Shown here: positions 43,816-52,515 of the stretch, in pieces
Position numbering within the stretch: position 1 is the first letter of the stretch
How the letters are laid out: each line of letters starts with the position of its first letter
Assembly: GCA_002421605.1 (NCBI GenBank)
Contig: DISJ01000009.1
Span: forward strand, 187,130-251,129
Length of the DNA: 64,000 bases
Reading direction: 5' to 3'
From: Rhodobacteraceae bacterium UBA6213
GTDB lineage: Bacteria > Pseudomonadota > Alphaproteobacteria > Rhodobacterales > Rhodobacteraceae
Notes under the pieces: model-generated
The model's input: the letters and a program-made list of their open reading frames with translations, nothing else
What the model was told of the DNA's origin: nothing
The model's database searches: none
Position numbers and translations under genes: made by a program

Positions 43816-44624
43816 TGCTTTGACAGTTCTGCGTTCAATGCAGCGCCAAGCAAGACCGCGTAGGCCGAGATGTAAAACCACATCATCAGCGCGATGACTG
43901 CACCGAGCGAGCCGTAGATGCGGTTATAGGCGCCAAAATTGGTAAGGTAGAACGAAAAGGCAAGCGACGCCCCCGACCAGGTCAATGCCGCCAGCAAAGC
44001 GCCTGGGCTGACCCATCGTTCGCGCCGCCCGGCCGCAGAGGGGCCAAAGTAGTAGAGCATCGAAAGCGCGCTGAGCACCAACACGAAGGTTGCACCCCAC
44101 GGCAGTTCTGACAAAAGCCAGCCTTGCAGCTGGCTCGGCGGTAAAAACGCCAGCGCAATCGGCACAACGACCACCGTGGCCAGCGCCAGCAAGATGACCA
44201 GAACCAGCGCCATTGTTAGCACATAGCCCAGAATGAAACCCCATAGGGTAGAGTGTTGCGCGGTGCCGTGAATGGCGTTCAGCCCGGCTACCAGTGCCGC
44301 CACCCCTGCCCGCGCCGAATAGAGCGCAATCAGCAAAGACGCGAAACTTGCCCAACCAATGCTTGCCTTTGGCCCGGCCAGAAGTGCGGCGACCTGATCT
44401 GACAGAATACCCCACGCCTCGGCTGGCACGAATTGCTCGGCGACCTGCATGTAAGAGGCAATCGCTGCGGGGTCGGCAACCAGGCTCCACAGCGCGATTG
44501 TCGCGGTCATCGCGGGGAACACCGCAAACATCGCGTAAAATGCCACGCCCGCCGCAATCAGCCCCATCTGCGCTTCGCCGATGCGGTTGACCATGCCGAT
44601 GATGAAGCCCCAGACCCGGCGCAT
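43809..44624 (-). CDS. YihY/BrkB family inner-membrane protein
   Basis: A 271-residue membrane protein with six hydrophobic helices, matching the YihY (formerly ribonuclease BN/BrkB) family: AAGVAFYAMFAVFPAMTA near the start and the conserved FGAYNRIYGSLGAVIALMMWFYISAYAVLLGAALNAE at the end. The function is not settled. GGAGGGCAGG precedes the ATG at 44624. Its 3' end overlaps tamB by 7 nt (convergent). Confidence 0.92.
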   Translation of the reverse strand: MRRVWGFIIGMVNRIGEAQMGLIAAGVAFYAMFAVFPAMTATIALWSLVADPAAIASYMQVAEQFVPAEAWGILSDQVAALLAGPKASIGWASFASLLIALYSARAGVAALVAGLNAIHGTAQHSTLWGFILGYVLTMALVLVILLALATVVVVPIALAFLPPSQLQGWLLSELPWGATFVLVLSALSMLYYFGPSAAGRRERWVSPGALLAALTWSGASLAFSFYLTNFGAYNRIYGSLGAVIALMMWFYISAYAVLLGAALNAELSKHQ

Positions 44625-44730
44625 TGCCTGCCCTCCGATTTGACGCCACCTTAGCGCCTTGCGGTGCGGGCGCAACTTGCGAGGCCGCCCCGTCTGTGGT
44701 CATCTAGCGAGATCCATGCAGGAGGCCGCA

Positions 44731-45765
44731 ATGCGTTACGTTCCCGCCGAGAATCGCTATGACAGCATGATCTATAACCGCTGCGGTGCCTCTGGCCTGC
44801 TGCTTCCGGCACTATCGCTTGGTCTTTGGCACAACTTTGGCAATGACACCCCGCACGCCACAAAGCGCGCCATTTGCCAGACCGCATTTGATCTTGGCAT
44901 CACACATTTCGACCTTGCCAATAACTACGGCCCACCCGGTGGCAGCGCCGAAGAGGCGTTTGGCGAGATTCTGCGCACCGATTTTGCTGGCCACCGCGAC
45001 GAGCTGCTTATTTCGTCCAAGGCAGGCTACCGGATGTGGCCCGGCCCGCATGGCGAATGGGGCAGCCGCAAGTATTTGATTGCGTCTTGCGATGCCTCGC
45101 TTAGGCGGCTGGGCCTTGATTATGTGGATATCTTTTATTCGCACCGCTTCGACCCCGCGACGCCTCTGGAAGAAACGATGGGCGCGCTAGATCAGATCGT
45201 GCGATCTGGCCGTGCGCTGTATGCGGGGATTTCCAGCTACAATTCCGCCCGCACACGCGAAGCTGTGGCGATCTTGAAGGATCTTGGAACCCCCTGCGTG
45301 ATCCACCAGCCGAGCTATAACATGCTCAACCGTTGGGTCGAGCGTGACGGCTTGCGCGAAACGCTGGGCGAATTGGGTGTCGGCTCGATCGTCTTCACGC
45401 CATTGGCGCAGGGGATTTTGACCAACAAATATCTGATGGGCATTCCCGAGGGCAGCCGCGCCGCGCAAGGCAAAAGCCTCGACCCGGGCAAACTAACCCC
45501 CGCCGCCATCGAAAAAGTGCGCGCACTGAACCGCATCGCAGAGGCGCGCGGACAAAGCCTCGCGCAAATGGCCATCGCATGGGTGCTGCGCGACGGCATG
45601 GTCACGTCGGCCCTCATTGGCGCCTCGCGGCCCGAACAGGTGCACGATTGCGTTGGCGCGCTAGGGCGGCTCGATTTTGCCGAGGCTGAACTGGCAGAAA
45701 TAGACCACCACGCGAAGGATGAAGCGATCAACCTTTGGGCGCAATCGTCGGAGCAGCGGAAGTGA
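44731..45765 (+). CDS. Aldo/keto reductase, YghZ (glyceraldehyde 3-phosphate reductase)-like
   Basis: A 344-residue NADPH-dependent aldo/keto reductase. The catalytic tetrad is seen as Asp and Tyr in FDLANNYGPPGG, Lys in LISSKAGYRMWPGP and His in YVDIFYSHRFD. The N-terminus MRYVPAENRYDSMIYNRCG and LWHNFG belong to the YghZ/AKR14 subgroup, which reduces L-glyceraldehyde 3-phosphate and methylglyoxal. GGAGGCCGCA precedes the ATG. It is coupled to the next gene by a 4-nt GTGA overlap. Confidence 0.9.
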   Translation: MRYVPAENRYDSMIYNRCGASGLLLPALSLGLWHNFGNDTPHATKRAICQTAFDLGITHFDLANNYGPPGGSAEEAFGEILRTDFAGHRDELLISSKAGYRMWPGPHGEWGSRKYLIASCDASLRRLGLDYVDIFYSHRFDPATPLEETMGALDQIVRSGRALYAGISSYNSARTREAVAILKDLGTPCVIHQPSYNMLNRWVERDGLRETLGELGVGSIVFTPLAQGILTNKYLMGIPEGSRAAQGKSLDPGKLTPAAIEKVRALNRIAEARGQSLAQMAIAWVLRDGMVTSALIGASRPEQVHDCVGALGRLDFAEAELAEIDHHAKDEAINLWAQSSEQRK

Positions 45766-47066
45766 AGCGGCTTGCGGCGCTTTTGCTCTGCGCCACGCCT
45801 GCGCTGGCAGATCTGCCCGCGCCCGTCACTGATGCTGCCTACGCCCCGCTAAATCCGGCCGAGGTGCGGCTCGGCTGGCTTTTGTTTTACGACCCGATCC
45901 TGTCGGGCAACCGCAACATTTCCTGTGCCACCTGCCATCATCCGCGCTTTGGCACCTCTGACGGGTTGTCACTGGGGCTGGGCGAGGGCGCAATCGGCCT
46001 TGGGCCGGACCGCCATATAGGTGCCGACAACATCCCCGAGCAACGCATTCCGCGCAATGCCCCCGGCCTGTTCAACCTTGGCGCGATCGAGTTTACCCGG
46101 CTTTTCGATGATGGGCGGATTGAGGCAGACGCGGCGCGCCCTTCGGGTATTCGCACGCCGATGGACGACGAAATGGTCACCGGCTTTGCCTCGGTGCTCT
46201 CAGCGCAGACCATGTTTCCGGTGCTTTCGCCTGACGAGATGGCAGGGCACTACAGCGAAAATGATGTGTCCAAGGCGGTGCGGTCTGGCCGCATCACCGG
46301 CGCGGGCGGCGCGTGGCAGATCATCGCTGAAAGGGTTGCAGCCATTCCTGAATATCGCACGCAATTCGGCTCTGTATATGGCGAAATCGCGGCGGGGCGC
46401 GCTATTGCATTCACCGATATTTCCAACGCCATTGCGGCATTTGTTGCCGCAGAGTGGCGCGCTGACGAAAGCCCGTTTGATACGTTTCTGCGCGAAGGCG
46501 CGCCGCTTTCGCCCGAGGCGGCCGATGGGATGGCGCTTTTTTACGGCGAGGCGGGGTGTTCTGCCTGCCATTCTGGCGCGTTCCAAACCGACCACGCCTT
46601 TCATGCTGTGGCCGAGCCGCAGCTTGGCCCCGGCAAGGCTGAACGGTTTGAAACCCATAGCCGCGATGAGGGGCGCTTTCGCGTGACCGGGCAGGCCGAA
46701 GACCTTTTCGCCTTTCGCACCCCGAGCTTGCGCAATGTCACTGCCACCGGGCCTTGGGGCCACGCAGGAGCGTACCTGACGCTGGAAGGTTTTCTTGCTG
46801 GCCACGGCCAGATTGCGGCACTAGCCAATTATGACCGAAAGGCGCTGCTTCCCACACTACCAGATACCAAACCTGATTGGGCAATTCTGGATAGCGCCGA
46901 AGAAACCGCTGCGATCGGTGCGGCGGCGACCCCGCTTCGGCCTCTATTGTCCGCTGAAATAGGCTCTATCCTTGCCTTTCTGGATAGTATGACAGATAGC
47001 ACAGCCCTTACCGGGCGGCTTGGCATACCGGACTCGGTTCCCTCTGGCTTGCCAATCGACCGCTAG
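45762..47066 (+). CDS. Di-haem cytochrome c peroxidase/MauG-like protein
   Basis: A 434-residue periplasmic protein with signal peptide (KRLAALLLCATPALA) and two c-type haem sites: CATCH at 55-59 and CSACH at 266-270. The family includes CcpA peroxidases and MauG, which forms the TTQ cofactor of methylamine dehydrogenase; the subgroup here cannot be told. The likely start is a GTG at 45762 with GGAG upstream, giving a proper signal peptide and a GTGA overlap with the aldo/keto reductase stop. Convergent with the VCBS protein gene 24 bp away. Confidence 0.9.
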   Translation: MKRLAALLLCATPALADLPAPVTDAAYAPLNPAEVRLGWLLFYDPILSGNRNISCATCHHPRFGTSDGLSLGLGEGAIGLGPDRHIGADNIPEQRIPRNAPGLFNLGAIEFTRLFDDGRIEADAARPSGIRTPMDDEMVTGFASVLSAQTMFPVLSPDEMAGHYSENDVSKAVRSGRITGAGGAWQIIAERVAAIPEYRTQFGSVYGEIAAGRAIAFTDISNAIAAFVAAEWRADESPFDTFLREGAPLSPEAADGMALFYGEAGCSACHSGAFQTDHAFHAVAEPQLGPGKAERFETHSRDEGRFRVTGQAEDLFAFRTPSLRNVTATGPWGHAGAYLTLEGFLAGHGQIAALANYDRKALLPTLPDTKPDWAILDSAEETAAIGAAATPLRPLLSAEIGSILAFLDSMTDSTALTGRLGIPDSVPSGLPIDR

Positions 47067-47090
47067 GGACTGCAAAGCGCTGTGGTCACG

Positions 47091-48575
47091 CTATTTGGAT
47101 ATCTGCGTGATCGCGTTTATCGCAACGGACTGCCACGCACTCGCGGTGCCATCCGGCCAGATGACACGCGCCTCAGCTTCACTCTGCGCGCCAAGCCCGA
47201 AGTGCTGCGCCAGCGCCTGACCGCCCGCGTGGCCACCGCCGATGGTCACTTCGGCTGCCTGGACCCGTCCACCAGCGCGCAGTTCCACCCAAGCGCCTAC
47301 CGCGCGCCGGTTTACTCCCGCCATAACAGGCTCTATCGCAGCCCAATTCCCGGTTTCGTTCGTCATATTGCGCCAGACTTCAAGTGGGGCGCGGCGGTTC
47401 ATCACCACAATGTCGAGTTTTCCGTCCGCGTTCAGATCGGCCAGCGCCGCACCGCGCGAGCGATCGGTTGTGGCCAGCCCTGCGGCGGCAGCTGCCTCGT
47501 AAAACACCCCGTCCGCGCCTTGCATCAGCAGGTTGTTGGGGTCGTGAATGGCGTTTGATGGCATCTGGTCAACATTGCCCTTGGCGATGAACAGATCGAC
47601 CAACCCGTCATTATCAACATCGCCAAACTCTGCGTGCCAGCCGGTCGAGGGGCGGCCATCCCCGCCCAAAAATGGGCGTTGCGCATATGTACCCAGCGAA
47701 TAGGGCGCGTTTTCAAAGTGATCGCCGCGATTGAACTGAAGCAGCTGGTCGCCCATCGAGGTCATCAACACCTCTGGCAACCCGTCGCCGCTGATGTCGC
47801 GGCTAGCAATGCCCATGCCCCATAGCGAAAAATGCGGCCAGCTTTGGCGTTCGGCTAGGGGCGAGAGGTAAAACATCTGCTCATAGCCGCCGCGCACATA
47901 GTAATGACGGTCATTCGAGATCCGCAGTTCGGGTTCACCGTTTCGCTGCCAGTCCGAAATCAACATCGATAGCGCGCAGTAGCCGGGCGAAATCGTCTCT
48001 GCGTCGCCGTAAATAGGGCCTTTTGGCCGATAGAGTTCATTCACGTCGCAGGCTTCAAATGGCCCGGCGGGATTGCCCCGATCAACGTAATTGCCAAATA
48101 CGAGAGTCGGCAGCGCGGCGGCCTTTTCCCATGTTGCGGCAAACGCGGTGGTCCAGGCATCACGCGGGGCAAGGCCCCAGTCAGCAGTCGCATCGACAAA
48201 GCGACACCCGCCGAGCCCGCGCAACAGAAGGTTTGGCCCAACCCGCAGCAGGGCAAGGTCGATTTGCCCATCGCTGTCGATATCTAGCGGATAGGCACCT
48301 GTGACACCCGTCAAGGGTGCCATATTGCCTGCCACGAACCGCAGCGCTGCGCGGGGTTCGGACGTATTGATTAACAATGATGCCGGGTTTTCACCACCTG
48401 CAGCAAAGATGTCTGGGCGGGCATCAGCGTTGCAATCAAATACCGCGACGCCGCCGCCCACAAAATGTTCCCACCCCCCGCCATAGACATGGGGCGGTGA
48501 CAGCGCGGCATCATTGGTAAAAAGCGGCTCTGCACCGGCAGGAAACGCCAGAAACAGTGCCACCAGCCACTTCAT
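47091..48575 (-). CDS. Exported VCBS/FG-GAP repeat protein with ASPIC/UnbV C-terminus (CRTAC1-like)
   Basis: A 494-residue protein with signal peptide (MKWLVALFLAFPAGA). Five calcium-loop-like FG-GAP/VCBS units are visible: FDCNADARPDIFAAG, DIDSDGQIDLALL, DISGDGLPEVLMTS, DVDNDGLVDLFIAKG and DLNADGKLDIVVMN, suggesting a beta-propeller. The C-terminus (HFGLGAQSEAEARVIWPDG) is the ASPIC/UnbV domain of CRTAC1-like proteins. The function is unknown. Its ATG overlaps the xylR-like stop (ATGA), so it is translated from the same message as the repressor. Confidence 0.88.
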   Translation of the reverse strand: MKWLVALFLAFPAGAEPLFTNDAALSPPHVYGGGWEHFVGGGVAVFDCNADARPDIFAAGGENPASLLINTSEPRAALRFVAGNMAPLTGVTGAYPLDIDSDGQIDLALLRVGPNLLLRGLGGCRFVDATADWGLAPRDAWTTAFAATWEKAAALPTLVFGNYVDRGNPAGPFEACDVNELYRPKGPIYGDAETISPGYCALSMLISDWQRNGEPELRISNDRHYYVRGGYEQMFYLSPLAERQSWPHFSLWGMGIASRDISGDGLPEVLMTSMGDQLLQFNRGDHFENAPYSLGTYAQRPFLGGDGRPSTGWHAEFGDVDNDGLVDLFIAKGNVDQMPSNAIHDPNNLLMQGADGVFYEAAAAAGLATTDRSRGAALADLNADGKLDIVVMNRRAPLEVWRNMTNETGNWAAIEPVMAGVNRRAVGAWVELRAGGRVQAAEVTIGGGHAGGQALAQHFGLGAQSEAEARVIWPDGTASAWQSVAINAITQISK

Positions 48576-49852
48576 TGCGCCGCCATCTCGCGGGGCGGGC
48601 AAAGCAACCCATCCGAAACCTCGTGCAGCGCCAGCGCTGCCGCCCCGTGCGCCCAAAGAAGGTCGCCCCAAGCGTGGGTTTCAATACGCGGCGCTTGCCT
48701 GCCGGTGTTGAGCATCATCGCCTGCATCTCAGCAAGCGTTTCCTTGGCATAGAGATAGTCGTACCGCATCCGCTCGCCCGATAAGATGATGAGCTCGGGG
48801 TCAAACAGGTTCACCACGTTCGAAAGGCCCAGCGCCAGATACCGCCCCGCACGATGAAAGATGACCCGCGCGGCGGCATTGCCCGCTTTGGCATGGTCAA
48901 AGAGGCTTTCGAGCAGCGCACCGACGCTTTGGCTTTCGCGGTGCGTCAGGTTCAGCGCTGTCTGCGCCTCGCGCACCAGCGCGTAATCGGCAACATACGC
49001 CTCAAGGCAACCGCGCTGGCCGCAACGGCATAGCGCGCCATCCAGCTGCACCTTGGTATGGCCAAGCTCCATCCCCATGCCTTGTGAGCCGCGGAAGATT
49101 CGGTGGTTGATAACAAAGCCCATTCCGACGCCATGCTCGATTGTGACTACCGCGAAATCTGATAGGCGGCGCCCCGCGCCAAACCACAGCTCGGCCAGTG
49201 TCACGAGGTTTGCGTCGTTGTCGATATGCACCGGCAGGCCCAGCCTGCGGGTCGCAGCGGCGGCTAGCGGCACATGCCGGTCGGTCAGAACCGGTGACCA
49301 ATGCACGACGCCTGCCGGGCAATCGACAAAACCGGGCACGCCCAACCCAACCGCCGAAAGCATGTCACGCGGCAGACCCGCCTTGAGGCACACTTGGTCT
49401 AGCAGAATCTCGGTCGCCGTCACGATCTCGGCAAGCTGCATGGCGCCGGGCTGGCGCGCAACAGCTTCGCCCGCGATCAGGTTTCCGGCAAAATCTACCA
49501 CCACGGCGGTATGCTCGCGGTCCGAAAGCTTGATGCCCGCCACATAATGCGCCGCAGCACGCACGCGCAGCGCCACCGCAGGACGACCGCGCCCGGTATC
49601 TGCCTCGCGCGGGGCTTGCACCTCTTCCAGAAAGCCGCGCTCGATCAGCTCTGAGGTCAGCGTCGTTACCGAGGCCGGGCTGATTGATAGCTCTTTGGCA
49701 AGCTGCACCCGCGCGATTTGACCCGCGGCACGAACACGATCGAAAATCTGCTGACGTAGCGGGCGCGTTGTCTCGGACAACGGAGGAATGAGGGGGCCGC
49801 ACCCCTCAGTTGCACCACCAACGCGCATTCTATCTGCCAAGGGCCCCGCCAT
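48572..49852 (-). CDS. xylR: ROK-family transcriptional repressor, XylR type
   Basis: A 426-residue ROK regulator: an N-terminal winged HTH (QQIFDRVRAAGQIARVQLA, ISPASVTTLTSELIERG), then the sugar-kinase-like ROK domain with HGVGMGFVINHRIFRG, ELGHT and the zinc motif CRCGQRGCLE. Divergence from the xylose operon points to a xylose-responsive repressor. The start at 49852 has AGGAAG upstream but lies inside an operator-like dyad; starts further in (for example 49828) are possible since the first 25 residues are outside the conserved region. Confidence 0.9.
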   Translation of the reverse strand: MAGPLADRMRVGGATEGCGPLIPPLSETTRPLRQQIFDRVRAAGQIARVQLAKELSISPASVTTLTSELIERGFLEEVQAPREADTGRGRPAVALRVRAAAHYVAGIKLSDREHTAVVVDFAGNLIAGEAVARQPGAMQLAEIVTATEILLDQVCLKAGLPRDMLSAVGLGVPGFVDCPAGVVHWSPVLTDRHVPLAAAATRRLGLPVHIDNDANLVTLAELWFGAGRRLSDFAVVTIEHGVGMGFVINHRIFRGSQGMGMELGHTKVQLDGALCRCGQRGCLEAYVADYALVREAQTALNLTHRESQSVGALLESLFDHAKAGNAAARVIFHRAGRYLALGLSNVVNLFDPELIILSGERMRYDYLYAKETLAEMQAMMLNTGRQAPRIETHAWGDLLWAHGAAALALHEVSDGLLCPPREMAAQ

Positions 49853-49875
49853 TTTAGTTCTGCTTCCTAACTAAA
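49853..49875. promoter_or_regulatory. XylR-type operator (TTTAGTT-N9-AACTAAA)
   Basis: TTTAGTT at 49853-49859 and AACTAAA at 49869-49875 form a perfect 7-bp inverted repeat across 9 nt, matching the known TTAGTT/AACTAA half-sites of ROK XylR operators. It lies immediately at the xylR start codon, so binding would block xylR itself (autoregulation). Confidence 0.7.
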
Positions 49876-49974
49876 TACTGCGCCTGCAGCATCCATAACC
49901 AAGGTTTTTCGCCGCCACGCAGCGAAACAGAGAGGTCTGGACACAGAATAGCACAGTGGATGGTCATTTTTATT

Positions 49975-50003
49975 TTGACAACTAAAATTATTGCCTCGAA
50001 TAT
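49975..50003 (+). promoter_or_regulatory. Candidate xylF promoter overlapped by an AACTAA half-site
   Basis: TTGACA at 49975-49980 is a perfect -35 box; 17 nt later GAATAT (49998-50003) is a modest -10 box. The half-site AACTAAAAT (49980-49988) starts on the last base of the -35 box and equals the arm (AACTAAAAT) that overlaps the xylR start, read on the minus strand. A repressor bound here would exclude RNA polymerase. The rest of 49876-50063 shows no gene. Confidence 0.6.
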
Positions 50004-50063
50004 TGGCGCATTCCGGCGAATCCGCCGGGCAGGGCTGCTTTGGCCCGTCTTGGGGAGGAAGAC

Positions 50064-51080
50064 ATGAAAAAGACCCTTTTGCTGGCCGCCACTATGGCGC
50101 TCGGCTATACCACTTCTGCTTTGGCACTGACGGTAGGCGTTTCCTGGTCAAACTTCCAGGAAGAGCGCTGGAAGACCGACGAAGCGGCGATCAAGGCTGC
50201 ACTTGATGCCGCCGGGGCCAATTATGTTTCGGCAGACGCGCAATCGTCCGCGGCCAAGCAGCTTTCGGACATTGAAAGCCTGATGGCGCAAAATGTTGAT
50301 GCGCTGATCGTGCTGGCACAGGACACGCAGGCGATTATTCCGGCGGTGCAAGCCGCTGCTGACGAAGGTATTCCGGTCATCGCCTATGATCGCCTGATCG
50401 AAGACCCGCGCGCCTTCTACCTTACCTTCGACAACGTTGAGGTAGGCCGCATGCAAGCTCGCGCCGTGCTGGCAGCAGCGCCCAGCGGCAACTATGTGAT
50501 GATCAAGGGCTCGCCCACTGACCCGAACGCGGATTTCCTGCGTGGCGGACAGCAAGAAGTCCTGCAAGCCGCAATCGATTCTGGCGCCATCAAGATTGTA
50601 GGCGAGGCCTATACCGACGGCTGGCTTCCCGCTAACGCGCAACGCAACATGGAACAGATCCTGACGGCGCAAAACAACATGGTCGATGCGGTCGTCGCCT
50701 CGAATGACGGCACGGCAGGCGGCGCGATTGCGGCGCTAACGGCGCAGGGCATGGTCGTGCCAGTTTCGGGCCAAGATGGCGACCACGCCGCGTTGAACCG
50801 TGTGGCGCTGGGCACCCAGACCGTATCTGTCTGGAAAGACTCGCGCGATCTGGGCCGCGCCGCGGCTGAAATCGCCGTGGCTTTGGCTGGCGGCGCCATG
50901 GGCGCAGATATCGAAGGCGCGGCAAGCTGGACCTCGCCCTCGGGCACAGTGATGACCGCGCGCTTCCTCGCGCCGCTGCCGATCACTCGCGATAATCTTG
51001 CCGCGGTCGTTGATGCTGGCTGGATCACCAAGGAAGCGCTTTGCCAAGGCGTGACCGCAGGCCCGGCCCCCTGCAACTGA
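50064..51080 (+). CDS. xylF: D-xylose ABC transporter substrate-binding protein
   Basis: A 338-residue periplasmic sugar-binding protein with signal peptide (KKTLLLAATMALGYTTSALA). The sequence VGVSWSNFQEERWKTDE, VDALIVLAQDTQAIIPAV, IAYDRLIEDPRAFYLTFDNVEVG and VPVSGQDGDHAALNRV is typical of XylF, where N and D residues of these loops bind xylose. GGGGAGGAAGAC lies before the ATG at 50064. First gene of the xyl operon, followed by a hairpin. Confidence 0.95.
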   Translation: MKKTLLLAATMALGYTTSALALTVGVSWSNFQEERWKTDEAAIKAALDAAGANYVSADAQSSAAKQLSDIESLMAQNVDALIVLAQDTQAIIPAVQAAADEGIPVIAYDRLIEDPRAFYLTFDNVEVGRMQARAVLAAAPSGNYVMIKGSPTDPNADFLRGGQQEVLQAAIDSGAIKIVGEAYTDGWLPANAQRNMEQILTAQNNMVDAVVASNDGTAGGAIAALTAQGMVVPVSGQDGDHAALNRVALGTQTVSVWKDSRDLGRAAAEIAVALAGGAMGADIEGAASWTSPSGTVMTARFLAPLPITRDNLAAVVDAGWITKEALCQGVTAGPAPCN

Positions 51081-51101
51081 TCGATTAGCCTGTGTGAAAC
51101 C

Positions 51102-51129
51102 GGACTCCCGCCCTTTGGGGTGGGAGTCC
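51102..51129 (+). other. Intercistronic hairpin between xylF and xylH
   Basis: GGACTCCC-G-CCC (51102-51113) pairs with GGG-T-GGGAGTCC (51118-51129), a 12-bp stem with one G-U, loop TTTG. No T-run follows. Such hairpins after binding-protein genes protect the upstream mRNA or attenuate, so that the binding protein is made in excess over the permease. Confidence 0.6.
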
Positions 51130-51151
51130 CTTGATCTACCGGAGCACGGCT

Positions 51152-52513
51152 ATGACCGACACGCCCTCAACCCCGGCAGCGGATGCCCAACCGAACGAGC
51201 CGACACGTCTTAAGCGCACTTTTTTCCAAACGCTCGAACTCGACATTCGCATGCTTGGGATGGTTGGGGCATTTGTTCTTATCAGCGTTGGATTTCAGAT
51301 TCTTAGTGGCCTTCGCAACTCGGGTGGTGCAAACCCGATCGATTGGTTGCTGAACGGCACTTTCGTAACCCCCCGCAACATCTTCAACCTTACGATTCAA
51401 ACCGTGTCGGTGGCGATCATGGCGACGGGCATGGTGTTCATCATCGTCATGCGCCACATTGATCTGTCGGTTGGCGCACTGCTTGCGTTCGCCTCGGCAA
51501 TGATGGCGATGACACAAACGCTGGTGATGCCGGGCTGGCTTGGCATTCCGCTGGGCAGCGCGTGGATAGCCCCGGTCGCAATCGTCGTGGGTGTCATTAC
51601 CGGTATGGCGGTTGGGGCGTTGCAGGGCTGGCTGGTTGGCTACCTGACAATCCCGGCCTTCATTGTCACGCTTGGCGGCTATCTCGTCTGGCGCAACGTG
51701 GCGTGGTATTTGACCTCTGGGCAAACCATCGGGCCGCTTGACCAGAACTTTCAGATCTTTGGCGGCATCAACGGCACGCTTGGCGAAGCTTGGAGTTGGG
51801 TTTTTGGTGCTATTGCGGTGGCTGTCACGATCTGGGCAATGGTGCGCGCCCGCAGGCTAAAGGTCGCACATGATTTTCCGGTAAAGCCGATTTGGGGCGA
51901 GTTTTTGCTGGCTGCCGTGGCGGTCGTGCTGGTCTTTGGCTTTGTCTGGATTCTCAATTCCTACGAAGTTCCGACCGCCCGGCTTGCCCGTGACTTCGCC
52001 GCGCGCGGCGAAACGATGCCCGATGGTTACACCACCGGCTACGGTATCCCTATCTCGGTTCTGGTGCTGGTGGTTGTTGCGGTCGTCATGACCGTGGTGG
52101 CCAAACGCACGCGGCTTGGACGCTATATCTTTGCCACGGGCGGCAACCCCGAAGCGGCGGCGCTGGCGGGTATCAACATACGGATGCTGACGGTCAAATT
52201 GTTCATGATCATGGGTGCGCTGGCGGCTATATCGGCGGTAGTCGCTTCGTCACGCCAGACGTTCCATTCCAACGACATCGGCACGCTTGACGAGTTGCGC
52301 GTGATCGCTGCCGCAGTCATCGGCGGTACCGCGTTTGCGGGTGGCATCGGCACGATTCACGGTGCGATCCTTGGCGCGCTTATCATGCAGAGCCTGCAAT
52401 CTGGCATGGCAATGGTGGGGGTCGATGCGCCGCTGCAAAACATCGTGGTGGGCATGGTGCTGGTGATCGCCGTGCTGATCGACACTTTCTATCGCAAGCG
52501 GGCGGGGGTTTGA
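51152..52513 (+). CDS. xylH: D-xylose ABC transporter permease
   Basis: A 453-residue CUT2-type permease with about ten membrane helices. The segments GMVFIIVMRHIDLSVGALLAFASA, NIFNLTIQTVSVAIMATG and AAAVIGGTAFAGGIGTIHGAILGALIMQSLQSGMAM are those of XylH/RbsC. GGAG is 7 nt before the ATG at 51152; an in-frame TTG at 51131 falls next to the hairpin and is unlikely. It ends 2 bp before the xylG ATG. Confidence 0.95.
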   Translation: MTDTPSTPAADAQPNEPTRLKRTFFQTLELDIRMLGMVGAFVLISVGFQILSGLRNSGGANPIDWLLNGTFVTPRNIFNLTIQTVSVAIMATGMVFIIVMRHIDLSVGALLAFASAMMAMTQTLVMPGWLGIPLGSAWIAPVAIVVGVITGMAVGALQGWLVGYLTIPAFIVTLGGYLVWRNVAWYLTSGQTIGPLDQNFQIFGGINGTLGEAWSWVFGAIAVAVTIWAMVRARRLKVAHDFPVKPIWGEFLLAAVAVVLVFGFVWILNSYEVPTARLARDFAARGETMPDGYTTGYGIPISVLVLVVVAVVMTVVAKRTRLGRYIFATGGNPEAAALAGINIRMLTVKLFMIMGALAAISAVVASSRQTFHSNDIGTLDELRVIAAAVIGGTAFAGGIGTIHGAILGALIMQSLQSGMAMVGVDAPLQNIVVGMVLVIAVLIDTFYRKRAGV

Positions 52514-52515
52514 CC

